Below, piece by piece: positions 10,283-21,718 of a DNA stretch of 64,000 nucleotides (positions are counted from its first letter, which is position 1; each line of letters begins with the position of its first letter). Under the pieces are notes generated by a model. It saw only the letters and a list, made by a program, of their open reading frames with translations, was not told where the DNA came from and ran no database searches. This stretch comes from Macrobrachium rosenbergii (taxonomy: Eukaryota > Arthropoda > Malacostraca > Decapoda > Palaemonidae). The position numbers and the translations under genes are program-made. The stretch lies in NCBI RefSeq assembly GCF_040412425.1, contig NC_089766.1:12082508-12146507 (forward strand), in the 5' to 3' direction.

Positions 10283-11868
10283 TAGACATAGGCTTTGTAA
10301 ACATATCAGCAATATTTTCATCTGAAGGCACATAAACAAGATCTACAATTTTACTTTCAATTTGAGATCTTATAAAATGACACTTAATATCAATATGCTT
10401 AGATCTTTGGTGGTGGACGGGATTTTAGCTAATGCAATAGCTCCCTTATTGTCAACATTCAGAATAATAGTTTCACGATTACAACCATCATATCAGCATA
10501 CAATTGTCTAAAAATTTCCTTCCTGCATAGCATGGGCTATAGCTACATATTCAGCTTCACAAGTGGACAAAGATACTACCTTTTGTTTCTTTGTCTTCCA
10601 TGAAATTAGTGGTCTGCCTTCACATAGTTTAAATCAATATCCTGTAACACTACTACTATCCTCAGACACACCTCAATCTGAATCACAGTAACCAACTAAA
10701 CATAATGGGTCATCTGACTTCTTAAAAGTTAAAGAATAATGCAAAGTAAAAGTTAAAGAATAATGCAAAGTAACCTTCAAATACTTCAAAGCATGCCTTG
10801 CTAAACTTAAATGTGCAATAGTAGGGTTAGACATATATTGGGACAACTTCGTAACAACATAACTCAAATCAGGTCTAGTACCAGTCATAACATAGATTAA
10901 GCTACCAACAATCTCCCTTTACAATTTAGGGTTAACTAATTCTTTGGAATCACTAGAAATTAACTTGTTTACGCTTAAATCACAAGGGATTGCTTTGGGG
11001 TTACATTCATTCATTCTGAATTTCTCAAGAATTTTCTCACAAAATTTCCTTTGGTTCATAACAATAGTCGCCCCTGAATCAATAATAAATTCATTTCCTA
11101 AAAAATATGAGATTCTCCCAATATCTTTCATCTTAAATTTATTTTTGAGGGATTCCTTTAAGACATGGAGTACATTACCATTATTAGCAGCAATTATCAA
11201 ATCATCAACCCATATCAATATCATAGTTATATCATTGCCTTCATACTTTGTATAAAAACATGCATCAGCAGCAGATTGCTTAAACTCATGACTAACAAGA
11301 AATTTGTGTAACAGATTATTCCAATTTCTTCCACTTTGTTTTAGCCAAACAAAGATTTGTTCAATTTGTAAACTAAATGTTCACCTTTTTCATTGGTTTT
11401 CTTGAACCCTTCTGGTTGTTCAAGATATATTTCACAGTCTACATCAGCATTTAAACAGGCAGTTTTCACATCCATTTGGTGAACTTTCGTATCTTCTTGC
11501 ACTGCTACTTGCATCATCATCCTTATTGTAGTATGGCGTGCGGTCGGTGAGAAAGTCTCTTCATAATCGACGCCTTTCACTTGGGAATATCCTTTTGCCA
11601 CGTATCTTCTTTTAAACCTCTCTGTGTTGTTTGGTTCATGCTTCACTACATACACCCATCTTCCTCCAACAACTGTCCGTCCTTCAGGAAGTTTTGTCAA
11701 CTTAAAAGTGTCATTTTCTTCCAAGGCTCTCATTTCTTCTTCCATATCCTCCTTCCAATAATGCGATTCTGGAGATTCGAGAGCTTCCGTGTATGTAGTT
11801 GGAACGTCAGCAACACGGTGGTAATAATCAATGGAACGTTGTAGTAATCTTTCTTGTAATCCATCCAA
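10283..11868 (-). pseudogene. Copia reverse transcriptase and RNase H
   Basis: The RT begins with the conserved YTEALESPESHYWKEDMEEE, VGGRWVYVVKHEP, RYVAKGYSQVKGVDYEETFSP and QMDVKTACLNADVDCEIYLEQP (11868-11341). After a frame change the active site reads IWVDDLIIAA (11224-10919), with WVDD where YVDD is usual. RNase H follows (10888-10283) with GTRPDLSYVVTKLSQYM and GYCDSD. A 24-bp tandem duplication at about 10722-10770 repeats eight residues (TLHYSLTF). Frameshifts and stops make this copy inactive. Confidence 0.88.
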
Positions 11869-11879
11869 CTCATAATCTT

Positions 11880-12397
11880 CTAAATCCTTGGGCCTATTTC
11901 ATTGCCTCTGTGGATATCTCTCTTCTTGTTCCTTTTTATCTTCTTTCTTCTTTTTATCTTGTTCATTCTCATCTTCATCTTGAAAGTTTCCTCTTTCTTC
12001 ATCTTTATTCTTATCCTTGGACGTCTCATTGTCTTCATACGCTGGATAAGGATTTACATATTCCTCTACATATTCTTGCTGTACATCTTCTTTTGGAAAT
12101 TCTTCACTAAACTTCACATATCTCGCCCTCTTCACATCATCTTGCTCGGGGAAGTACGCTAAATAGGCTGGACTCTCTGTATCATGGCCAACAAAAATTC
12201 CTCTTCTAGAATGTGCATCTAATTTCTTCTTGTCCTGCTCATAAGCATAACAGACACTTCCAAAGATATGCAAGTCCTTTACATTTGGCTTTTGTCCAGT
12301 CATCACTTCAAATGGCGTCTTCTTTGTCCTTGGATTGTAGCACCTGTTCCGGATGTATGGCGTTATCTTCACAGCATAGGTCCATAATTTCTTAGGT
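11880..12397 (-). pseudogene. Copia integrase C-terminal part and linker
   Basis: Minus-strand YIRNRCYNPRTKKTPFEVMTG, DLHIFGSVCYAY and RRGIFVGHD are typical of the end of the Copia integrase core and the GKGY/GRGxFVGY-type region. They are followed by a very acidic and lysine-rich linker (many D, E, K between 11900 and 12060) before reverse transcriptase. Confidence 0.85.
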
Positions 12398-14207
12398 TGT
12401 AAGGACGGGAGATTGAGTGACATACTGGCTGGGTGTTGACTGGTTTATCGGTAGTTCCTTACTGAATAATGTACAGAATCTTGGAAGATGTTATTGGCGT
12501 GTGCGAGCGGTAAAGTAGCATCTACACACAGACAGGGGAAAACAGAGGTAACGATTCGGGCATCTGTGTTTGTCGGCAGACAAAAAGATGGCGATACTGA
12601 GAGAGACAATAAACGTACAGTGACGAAACATATATCAATGGAAAGGCCAGGAAATTCTACATATGGCCAATTGCATGAGATTCGAGACAGATTAATGAAT
12701 ACAATGCAGTAGCATAATAAATGTGATATGGCGAGACGTTTGGTGTCTTCACAAACAGAAACATACATACAGTTTGGTACAGAAGATTTGGTGGAACATT
12801 ATAAGTACATAATTAGAATGCTTGCATGGCAACGCAAGTAGTGGTGATTGTACATAAATCGAGACAACAATGGTAAGGGAGAAACAGACGGAAATATTGT
12901 ATGGTTGAAGTCGTGTTCCGTCAGAGAAAGAAAACGAGATGCTCATGTTTTGTCTTGTCCCCTCCGATGGATGACGAACACAAACACACAAACACACTCG
13001 TGTGGTTGGAAGAGACGCATCGGGGGCGATGGGCTCTTCCAATACTCCCCCCCCCCCCAGCAAGGCATCGATGCAGAAATCGCCTTGCTGACAATTGTAA
13101 TTGGCTCGAAGGGCTTGGGCTAGGGGCGGGTAGGCGGCTGAAGGGCGGCGCTGGCTGGCAGGAACTCGAGGAGGACAGTAGCGGGTTGAAGGGTGACGTC
13201 GGATGATCCTTCGGTAGCCAGCAGGAGGGGGCGGCTGAAGGAGGCTGATTCTTCGGTAGCCGGCTCGAGGGCTGAAGGATGACGGCGGCTGATCCTTGGT
13301 AGCCAGCTCGAGGGGGCGGAAGCAGGCTGAAGGATGACGTTGGCCGGTCCTTCGTTGGTCAGCTCATCCGGTACGAGTGCGGGGACGGCTTCAGGTTTCC
13401 TGGAGGAGGCGTCCACGGCTCCGGTGGTGGGGTGGGTCATCTAGGAGGGTCTGACATCTACTGAGAACTCGCTAACGGCAGGAAGCAGCGAGGCGGCAAA
13501 GGGTCTGTTGGCGCGTGGGTCGTCATCTTGGGTCAGCCGCTCTTTCGTGTCACTCCGGGGTCACCAATGTGAGGACGGGAGATTGAGTGACATACTGGCT
13601 GGGTGTTGACTGGTTTATTGGTAGTTCCTTACTGAATAATGTACAGAATCTTGGAGGATGTTATTGGCGTGTGTGAGTGGTAAAGTAGCATCTACACACA
13701 GAGGGGACAACATAGGTAACGATTCGGGCATCTGTGTTTGTCGGCAGACAAACAGATGGCGATATTGAGAGAGATGATAAACGTACAGTGATGAAACATA
13801 TATCAATGGAAAGGCCAGGAAATTCTACATATGGCCAATTGCATGAGATTCGAGACAGATTAATGAATACAAAGCAGTAGCATAATAAATGTGAAATGGC
13901 GAGGCATTTGGTGTCTTCACAAACAGAAACATACATACAGTTTGGTACAGAAGATTCGGTGGAACATTATAAGTACATAATTAGAATGCTTGCATGGCAA
14001 TGCAAGTAGTGGTGATTGTACATAAATCAAGACAACAATGGTAACGGAGAAACAGACGGAAATATTGTATGGTTGAAGTCGTGTTCCATCAGAGAAAGAA
14101 AACGAGATGCTCTTGTTTTGTCTTGTCCCCTCCAATGGATGACGAACATGACCACACGAACACACGTGTGTTTGGAAGAGACGGCGTTGGGGCGACGGGC
14201 TCTTACA
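12398..14207 (-). mobile_element. Miniature LTR element nested in the Copia integrase
   Basis: LTRs at 12398-13041 and 13568-14207 enclose 526 bp of non-coding GC-rich internal sequence. On the minus strand the primer-site region reads TTGGTGACCCCGGAGTGAC beside the LTR at 13568, and a long G-run precedes the other LTR (complement of the C-run at 13047-13059). The element is flanked by AGGT at 12394-12397 and AGGT at 14208-14211, a 4-bp target duplication. Same family as 1-3129. Confidence 0.9.
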
Positions 14208-14720
14208 AGGTAACTTGCTTTCCAACAATAAACATCTCAACATATCGATGACTGTTCTCCAGGAGCATTCCACAGTACCTTTCTAATGTGGAGAATAAGG
14301 CGCTGAAAATTCTTGCCTGATACGGTTCTCCCTCATGAGGGCTCGAAACTCTTCAGAAGTAAATTCTGTTCCAATATCTGTCCTCATCCGGTTCATTAAA
14401 CCATATGGGGCACAATCAGCCAAAAATCTCTCTGTGGCTCTTGCAGAATCACTCTTATTTTTAAGCAGATATACCTTAATAATACCAGAAAAATCATCAA
14501 CAAATGAATTTGCATATTTAAGACCGTCTTTAGCTAATGGGTCAATTTTACCCGTTACATCACAAAGAACTAATTCAGGCTTTTTAGTGGCTCTCCTGTC
14601 AGGTTTCCTATTTCTGTACTGAGTCATCTTACCCATTGTACAAACTTCACAACTTAAATTATCTTTACTGGAAATATTCATACCTTCAACAACATTTTCC
14701 AGTTTCAATACATCTTGCAC
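14208..14720 (-). pseudogene. Copia integrase, N-terminal and core part
   Basis: The sequence includes CEVCTMGKMTQ (end of the zinc-binding HHCC domain), VLCDVTGKIDP, YANSFVDDFSGIIKVYLLKNKS and MRTDIGTEFTSEEF, the catalytic-core landmarks of Copia integrase with its Asp residues. The reading is cut at 14208 by the miniature LTR element. It resumes at 12397, and taking out one copy of the AGGT duplication keeps the frame apart from a shift near 14283. Confidence 0.82.
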
Positions 14721-15036
14721 ATTACAATGGCCCTAAAAAAATCTTATACAAAACCATTTTTTCTATTGAATTTACAACTATCTGGGGGCATGTAGCTTGC
14801 ATAGTCTAGGGCAGTGGTTCCCAATGTCCATGGAAGAATTTCAAGGGGTCTTAAATGACAGGAAGATTTTTGTGTACATTATACATTAAAACATTTTTCC
14901 TATGTAATTTAAAAAGTTATTTGTCTCAATATTGCTTAATCAGCATAATAATGCAATGCATTTTGCATGAATATATTACAGAAAAACTATCTGGCTTAAC
15001 CTATTTGTAGGTGCACTGTGATGGAAAAGGGGGAAG

Positions 15037-15342
15037 TCAAAAGAGGTTAAGCAAAATTTCCCCATCTCTTCTAGTAGCTGCCTTAACAGAAAATATATTC
15101 TGTCTGTATGATGGAATGTACAAGGCAATGCTTAAAGTAACTTTTTGTACATTACCCTTGGAATCACATAAATTTACAACAGCATTACCTTTACCTAAAA
15201 CAATACCTGTGGTCCTACTACCATCTGCAAGCTCAATAGTATGACCGTTAGGATTAAAATCTACATCAAATTTTACAAACTTAGATTTCTCAATAATAAT
15301 ATGTGCAGTTGCACCACAATCAACCAACAAACCTTCATTCAT
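15037..15342 (-). pseudogene. Copia protease segment
   Basis: Minus-strand reading LLVDCGATAHI is the Copia aspartic-protease active site (family form D-S/C-G-A-[ST]-x-H). It is followed by LADGSRTTGIVLGKG and a LYIPSYRQNIFSV segment, all normal family landmarks. The frame is open for about 100 residues but is separated from integrase by a non-coding stretch (about 14730-15030) that looks like a later insertion. Confidence 0.82.
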
Positions 15343-15409
15343 TAAACTAGATTCACTAGCTCTAAAAAGATAATTATGACCATTTCCATTATTTTCATCG
15401 CTTGAATCA

Positions 15410-16162
15410 TTATCTTTTCTCAGTTTTCACATGATTTTTCTTCTTACAATAATTTGTATCATGTGTATTAGATTTACAATTTTCACACCAATGGTTAGGC
15501 TTCTTGTTTCTTTCACTTCGACACTGAAATGATTTGTGGCCTTCTTTGCCACAATTATAACCCTTAAAGTTATTTCTTTGCATCCTTGTCTTCATCACTG
15601 CATGATCATTATCTTCATTTGTCTTATTGGCTTCTTTTGTCTTCCTCTTATAACCCTTCAGCGTTTCTTCATAGTCTGTCCAATGCCTCTTGAACCCAGG
15701 AAAATTCCATCCTTCTTCTCTCTGATCTACCACATTAGAGAATGTATGGTAACTGTAGGGTAATCCATTCAATACTATAGATACAAGTAATTCATCATCA
15801 ATATCCTTCTTGGCTTCTTTCAAGAAAGTCGACAATCTCTGCCCTGATCAAATAATCAGTGGCACTTTCATCTTCTTTCATCCACATATTAATTCTTTAT
15901 ACAATTTTATTATTCTAGGCTTACTTGTACCAATATAATGACTATGAAGTATTTCTAAGGCTTTCTTACCATTATGCTTCGCATCACGAAGGAGAAACTT
16001 ATTTCATCCAAATATTGTATATACCAGCTCCGCATAAACTTGCTTATTCTTCGCTGTACCTGGGCTGTCTGCCTCGATCACATCGTCGAGTTTTAATCTC
16101 ACTAGATGGCTTTTAAACCTCTCTTCCCACATCTCATACTTATCTGCATCGCCATTGTACAT
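15410..16162 (-). pseudogene. gag: Copia Gag (broken into at least two frames)
   Basis: It probably starts at the minus-strand ATG at 16162 (MYNGDADKYEMWEERFKSHL), just inside the primer site; the family commonly opens with such a 'W..R...HL' motif. A frame change near 16004 and another near 15840 break it. The C-terminal part (15835-15410) contains LKEAKKDIDDELLVSIVLNGLP and a zinc-knuckle-like GYNCGKEGHKSFQC whose first Cys is Gly, followed by a further Cys/His group (WCENCKSNTHDTNYC). Its role is capsid and RNA binding. Confidence 0.82.
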
Positions 16163-16171
16163 CAGGTGGCT

Positions 16172-16186
16172 CCTGGGCCCATAACC
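16172..16186 (-). other. Copia primer binding site matching the initiator-Met tRNA anticodon arm
   Basis: The plus strand next to the LTR reads CCTGGGCCCATAACC. This is the anticodon stem-loop sequence of eukaryotic initiator methionine tRNA with the CAT anticodon in the centre. Drosophila copia is known to prime from an internal fragment of this tRNA rather than its 3' end, so this element appears to use the same half-tRNA mechanism. Confidence 0.82.
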
Positions 16187-16452
16187 TGTTGCGTTTACGT
16201 ACACCATTTTGGCAAATGTTGGTAGAAATGGGAGGATCAACCTAAGCTTTGACTTTTCGATGAGCGTCTTTATTCTCAACTCTAATTACTAGACTTGCCA
16301 CAAGATGGCAGCGCATGAAACAATAACAATAGGGACCTTCAATATAAAAGGCATCAACACTATAAAGCACCATTCCCAACAAAGTAAATGAGCATAATAT
16401 CTTTAAACATACTCTTCAAGTAAAATAATTAATTTAAGTTTACATCTCAACA
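16187..16452 (-). repeat. 5' LTR of the Copia element
   Basis: 266 bp, minus-strand TGTTGAGATG to GCGTTTACGC-type ends; colinear with 8972-9230 with small indels. Confidence 0.88.
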
Positions 16453-17101
16453 ACTAGCAAATAATAGCTGTATGTAAAAGATAATAGAATATGAAGAGAA
16501 AGTTAGAAACTTCAGCTACCAAATAGTAGCTGTATGTAAAAGACAATAATTAAGTTATTTCATTCACCTATAGTAGAGTAAACCAATGTACTGCCGTCTT
16601 GTAATCTGACGTAAACACTGTATAAGCATTTTTTAATACAATATTAAACATGTTTGTACTTCGGTATATGCTATATTGTAACGGTAAATAAGTTGTTTTG
16701 GTTCAGTATTTTATATTAATCTCTTAATCTGTTTCGAGTTAATAAATTTACTTATTACCATGACTGGTAAACACAAATGGTCTTATTTTAGTGACGTTTT
16801 GTTTACAAAACATCGAACAGGCTTGTCTCTCGGTGGTCTTGCTATAATCCCCCTTTCGGCAAAGGAGTGATGCATATTTATAGGTACTGTGTGTCATTTT
16901 AGTTAGGGGATTGACATATGTTGAACATCTGGCGCGTCACTCATTAATGAATGTATATAATATTAATATACGACAAAAGTGCAAGCACAAAATCTCTCTC
17001 TCTCTCTCGTTCCTCTTCAAAGAGAAGGCGAGCATCCAATGCTTCGTACAGATTCCGAAATCAAATTTTAAAAAAGAAAGAAAATCTTATTTTTAGTAAT
17101 C

Positions 17102-17143
<42 letters not shown>

Positions 17144-17867
17144 CCACTGAAGACAAGCATCCAACATCTCGTAATGATTCAGAAACCAGATTTTTAAAAA
17201 ATATTTACATTTTCTTTAATAAACTTCACCTGTGTCTAATTTCGTCACAGGTGTAACCCTTGAGCACTAACTTAATTGGATCCATGCCACGATAAATGAG
17301 GTTGGTTTTGGCGTTAAATTCGCAAGTGGATGGTGCTCACCACTCACAGCCACATCATGGCACCACAGCAGTTCGTTCTATCCAGGCGCCAACGTTAAGA
17401 TGACCTGTGAGCAGAATAGAATTTCAGAGTAGAATTTCCCATTGAAGTGAATCATTGCTGTTCTCGTGAAGGAATTTTTTCTAGGCCAAGGAAGGACTTG
17501 AAATTCCAAGCAACGAACCACTGCTGAATATACATAAAATTACGGAATACACGTAGAATTCTGAAATAGACTAGTTAAATGAATCGGGTATACGTGCACA
17601 GCGTGTTACAGGGAGGGTAAAAGTAATTCAAATTCATTCATCAATCTCGCCCAGAGGCAAGCAGTGCACAATTCTGACTAGAAATTTTCAAGAGAAAACA
17701 GCAACTAGTGATCTGAACCACCATTTATGTCAATGAGAAGTAATGGAGAGTGACGACACAAATGCCAATGAATCTGCGTAATGCAAAAATTTCCATTAGC
17801 AGTGTAGTGTTTGTTGTGTCGATGGTAACCAACCTGAGGTGCGATCGCTTTCAGCAAATTGCTCTCA
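16453..17867. other. Intergenic, AT-rich, upstream of the sulfotransferase
   Basis: After the Copia element come two copies of a ~70-bp unit (TAGTAGCTGTATGTAAAAGA near 16465 and 16527; the GAGAAAGTTAGAAACTTC part also occurs left of the Copia element at about 8950). The remainder has (CT)n at 17103-17140 and no recognisable gene. The core promoter of the sulfotransferase presumably lies near its 3' end, but I see no convincing TATA or initiator pair. Confidence 0.6.
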
Positions 17868-19896
17868 ATGTTCTTGTACGCTAAGACCAGGAGAATTTTG
17901 GTGCGCCAGAGGATTTTGGCAATAGGATTCTTGTTGGCCCTGGGACTTCTTACGTTGGAACTTCGAAATAATTTAAGTAAGTTATTGTTTGACTGGCTAG
18001 AGGAAGTAGGGTTATGTTTGTCGGAAAGAATTGTGCATTAATTGGGTTGTTGGGCGGACTCTCTCTCTCTCTCTCTCTCTTTATACTTATTGCTTGAAGT
18101 AATTTACCGTTTATCTTGGGAGCAAAGTTAATCAGAGTGCTATTTCATTTCCCTCTGATTTTTTGTGAATTTCCACACACGATTGTGATGATGATTACAT
18201 CCCTCTCTCTCTCTCTCTCTCTCTCTCAGTGTGTGTGCGTAGCAAATCTGCCTGACTGGCAGAGGGACAGCGCTGACGTGGGTTCATGGAAATTTCTAAC
18301 GGTTCTTACTTGTCTTTATTCATGTGCCGATGAAATAAAGTTAACCGGTTTTCGTAAATTCATTTAAACTTTAAAGAAGCACAGCAATGGAGATCTTAGG
18401 TCTCTTGTGTTATGGTGAAGATATGTGCCACGGATGTAGTCAGTTATTCATTCTCAGCGTTATGATAAAATGCCACAGTATCATTACATCGGAATAATTA
18501 AAACGAATTATGGTTGTTAAACAACCCAATCACTCGTTACCAGCCATGAGGTCCACTTCCAGTAAAATTTTCATAAGAACCACCATAACTTTTTGTGTAA
18601 ACATTCCAATAAACAAACAAACGAACGAAAGGAACCAATAATTACGTTATATAATAGCCTATCGGGAAACGTCGATGGAAGATAGAGGTAATTCTTACTC
18701 TGACTGTCAAGGTTATATAACTGAATGATCGTGACTGAAAAGCTCTGAGGAAGAGATGATTCGAATCTTAAAGTTGAATATGATTTAAAGTGTTAATTTT
18801 GACGAAAGGTTACTTGCATTTTCATATTCTTTTTTTCGGGCGTGTAAGATATCACATAGGTAGGCATTCTTGATAGCATATAGGCCTAGCCTATGAGTAG
18901 TGGAAAAAGCAGTAGATCGTAACATAGTAATGAGCTTTATTGCCTTGGCAGTTAACTTCGTCAGACAACCTGTGAATGTTTTTGAAAGATGTGGCGAAGA
19001 GCCTTTAAAATCCAATGGGTGACCCATTACTAATTTTACTAACCAAGTTCCCGACTATAGAGACATATATAGTCGGGAAACTATATACATGTTTTTGGTC
19101 TCGCAGGTATTTACAGGCCAAGCAGTCGAGCTGCAAACCCCGGAAAGATGCGAAGGGAGGTGAGGACCCATTCCCAAGAGTCACTTAATGAGACCCAGAC
19201 ATCGCATTTGGTGAACCCAAAACATTCCAGAAGGAACCAAAATATACTCCTACTCAGTTCGATGGGCAGAAGCGGGTCAAGTTTCCTAGGAGGGCTGCTC
19301 AGTTCCCTCCCAGGGGTGTTTTACTACTTCGAACCCTTCTATAACTTCCAGCAATGGGGGATACACACTCAGACCCTCGCCGTGGAGAGCTTGAAGGAGC
19401 TGTACCTGTGTAACTACACGGGGCCGGTGTTTAAGGCCGTCAAAGCCCGTGGCAGGAAGTCCTTCAGGCACCCGTATTTCAATCGCTGTCAGGCAAGAGG
19501 TCCCTGTTTTGATCCTGCCCGTCTCGAAAGGGTTTGTTCGAGGGAGCCCACCCGCTTGGTGAAAACCATCCGGACCAGGGTGTCGTGGCTTCCGCCTTTA
19601 CTCCAGGACCCGGATTTGAACCTGCGTGTAGTCCACGTCGTCAGGGACCCGAGGGCCTCCGTCATCTCGAACTGGAAGGCTGGCTGGAACGTTAGTCCCA
19701 AGAATCTTTGCAATGGCCTGCTGAATGACTTGGAGTACGGGCCGCTTCTTAGGAAAACGCTACCAAACAGGTTACGAGTATTTGTTTTTATTTATTTAGT
19801 TAATTCTGAATTAACAACAATGTCATGAGAGTTATATTACGAACCGCAACCTTATGCATGTCTAATGAGAAAGAATGAGGTCATCATTTATGTACA

Positions 19897-19972
<76 letters not shown>

Positions 19973-21718
19973 ACGATGCTCTCATGATAATTGTCAAGTG
20001 CTCGCTGATGATAAGATTAATATTATTTACTCAACAGAAAAGAAACTGTAAATCTATGGAGTAACGCTTTCATCATATGCCCAAATCACCCATTATAAAG
20101 ATCTTTAACCTTGACCACAACTTATACATTATAATGTCGAGTCTTATGCTAATCTTATCAAAGCATTTACAGAGTAATAATATAAGTAAAATGAATACTA
20201 TCCACACACTAAAGACCAAAGGAAAGATACTTACTGCCTGATTAGAGGACGAAAGGTTACAGGCTTCCTTACGAACAGAAATAAAAATCTTACACAAAAT
20301 GAGATCCCAAGAACTATAAAGTTAGAGGAACAGTGACAACAAAAGCAGGACAAGAAGGTTAGGCAATGAGAAGGGTTTAAGTCTACAGCTGTGGTTTCGA
20401 GATGTTCTAAAAGGGTTTCTGCTATAAACATTCTTTACTGATTTGTTTTTAGTCAAACTGCGGTAAAATATGACTCTAAAATACCTAGTAATTCTTGTGT
20501 TTTCATTGGGAAAGTTTCAGATTTCCTCTAATTCATATCTTCAGCTGCTTAAATTTGTTTTTTTTTTTTTTTTGACAGACGCTATTTTTCTCTTTCTTAT
20601 CTGGCGAGTAATTTGCAGTAATTGTGGTACCCAGTTGCTAGTTTTCTAGTCATTATTATCATTATTATTATCACTTGCAGATATATAGCCGTGAGGTACG
20701 AAGATCTTTGCGCTGACCCGGAAAAGATAGCAAAGATTATACTTCAATTTTTGGGATATAGGAAACTCCCACCTTCGACTGTTGGGTACGTTCCATAACA
20801 ATTGTTCTTATTTTTGTGAATTTCTTTTTTCCATGGGTTGAATGATTTATCTAGAAATAAGAAAAGGTCCAATAATTTTTTTTTTACTTTCAAATATAAG
20901 AATTTGCTGATGTAAAGTTTGAAAAATATGAAAAAAAAAATTTGTGATAGTCAGTAGTTCTAACTGTGGATTATCAACATATTGACTGTACATGATTCAG
21001 CTTCCTTGGTTAAAGCTGAGTTTTATGGGTTGCTTCAGTAGCAAGAGCCTCTAATAGCATAAGGCCAGATTAATCAATAACAACAATAAATCTGTGTCAC
21101 GCAGACGGGCATAATTTCTGACATTTTTCAAGACCTAACTGTAAACCTTGCACCAAATAGCTGGAAAAACTGGGGTCGTGTCCCACGAGCTTGGTATATG
21201 TAGCACTTCAACTGACATCTTTGTGCAAAGTTTGCCAGCAAAGTGGCAAATGGGGATAAAATGTTTTGGTGTTAAAATGATTTTTTTTAGTTTTAAAAGT
21301 CTTGTAAGAATTTATGAGGTGTAATCTATGTATGAAAATCAATTTTGCGGTCAACACTGGCTGCTTGGTGCGAAGCTTGACGGCAAGTATCTTAGTGTGA
21401 CCGATAAAATCCCTAATAATTTTAACACATCGCATCTTTACCTCGTATAGGTTCCTGAACAGGACTACGTCCAAAAATGATTCTCTAAATGATACATACA
21501 GCCTCCGGAGGAATTCCACCGAGCAGCAGCAGAAGTGGAGACATTACATCCACAACAAAGAACTGACTGAGATCGAAAGCTCCTGTTCAGATGCCATCCG
21601 CCATCTTGGATTCAACCTATTTGGAGACATTCACGTGACGAGAAACTTAAGCTTCCCTCTTTTTAACGATTCCAGCGTTAATGCTTTGTTTTCTTATGAA
21701 GACTATGCTAATGTTTAA
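17868..21718 (+). CDS. Carbohydrate 6-O-sulfotransferase (Gal/GalNAc/GlcNAc type), 4 exons
   Basis: Exons: 17868-17976, 19107-19770, 20681-20785, 21451-21718, giving 381 aa with phases 1, 2 and 2 matching at each junction. The start is the first ATG after an in-frame stop at 17835. It is a type II Golgi protein: a basic N-terminus (KTRRILVRQR) followed by a membrane anchor at about residues 17-31. The 5'-phosphosulfate loop of PAPS binding is SMGRSGSSF (about 89-96) and the 3'-phosphate site is VVRDPRASVISNW (about 214-226). RYEDLCADP (about residues 262-270) and Cys residues typical of the family follow. The enzyme transfers sulfate from PAPS to the 6-OH of sugars in chondroitin, keratan-type or N-glycan chains; the exact acceptor cannot be decided. 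The exon 2 donor (GTTACG) is weak. Length fits the family (380-480 aa). Confidence 0.9.
18060..18081 (+). repeat. (CT)n microsatellite in intron 1 of the sulfotransferase
   Basis: About 22 bases of CT dinucleotide; a second run follows at 18201-18228 in the same intron. Confidence 0.9.
19899..19969. repeat. (TA)n microsatellite in intron 2 of the sulfotransferase
   Basis: About 70 bases of uninterrupted AT dinucleotide, 130 bases after exon 2. Confidence 0.95.

Larger units (their letters stand above)
8972..16452 (-). mobile_element. Copia (Ty1-like) LTR retrotransposon with nested insertions
   Basis: LTRs at 8972-9230 and 16187-16452 face the same way and have TG...CA ends. They are flanked by ACTAG (8967-8971) and ACTAG (16453-16457), a 5-bp target duplication as expected for Copia. 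Minus-strand order is gag, protease, integrase, reverse transcriptase, RNase H, the Copia order. A purine tract (TTTAAGGGGTGA on the minus strand) abuts the 3' LTR at 9231. Later insertions include a miniature LTR element (12398-14207), and foreign sequence lies between RNase H and the 3' LTR (about 9290-10280). Confidence 0.93.

Noticed and set aside
16163..16279. Extension of Copia gag into the 5' LTR
   Set aside because: The frame is open by chance through the primer site and LTR; gag should begin inside the internal region, at 16162.
17859..17867. Earlier TTG start for the sulfotransferase
   Set aside because: TTG is not a usual start in animals; the ATG at 17868 is the first after an in-frame stop and leaves the anchor intact.
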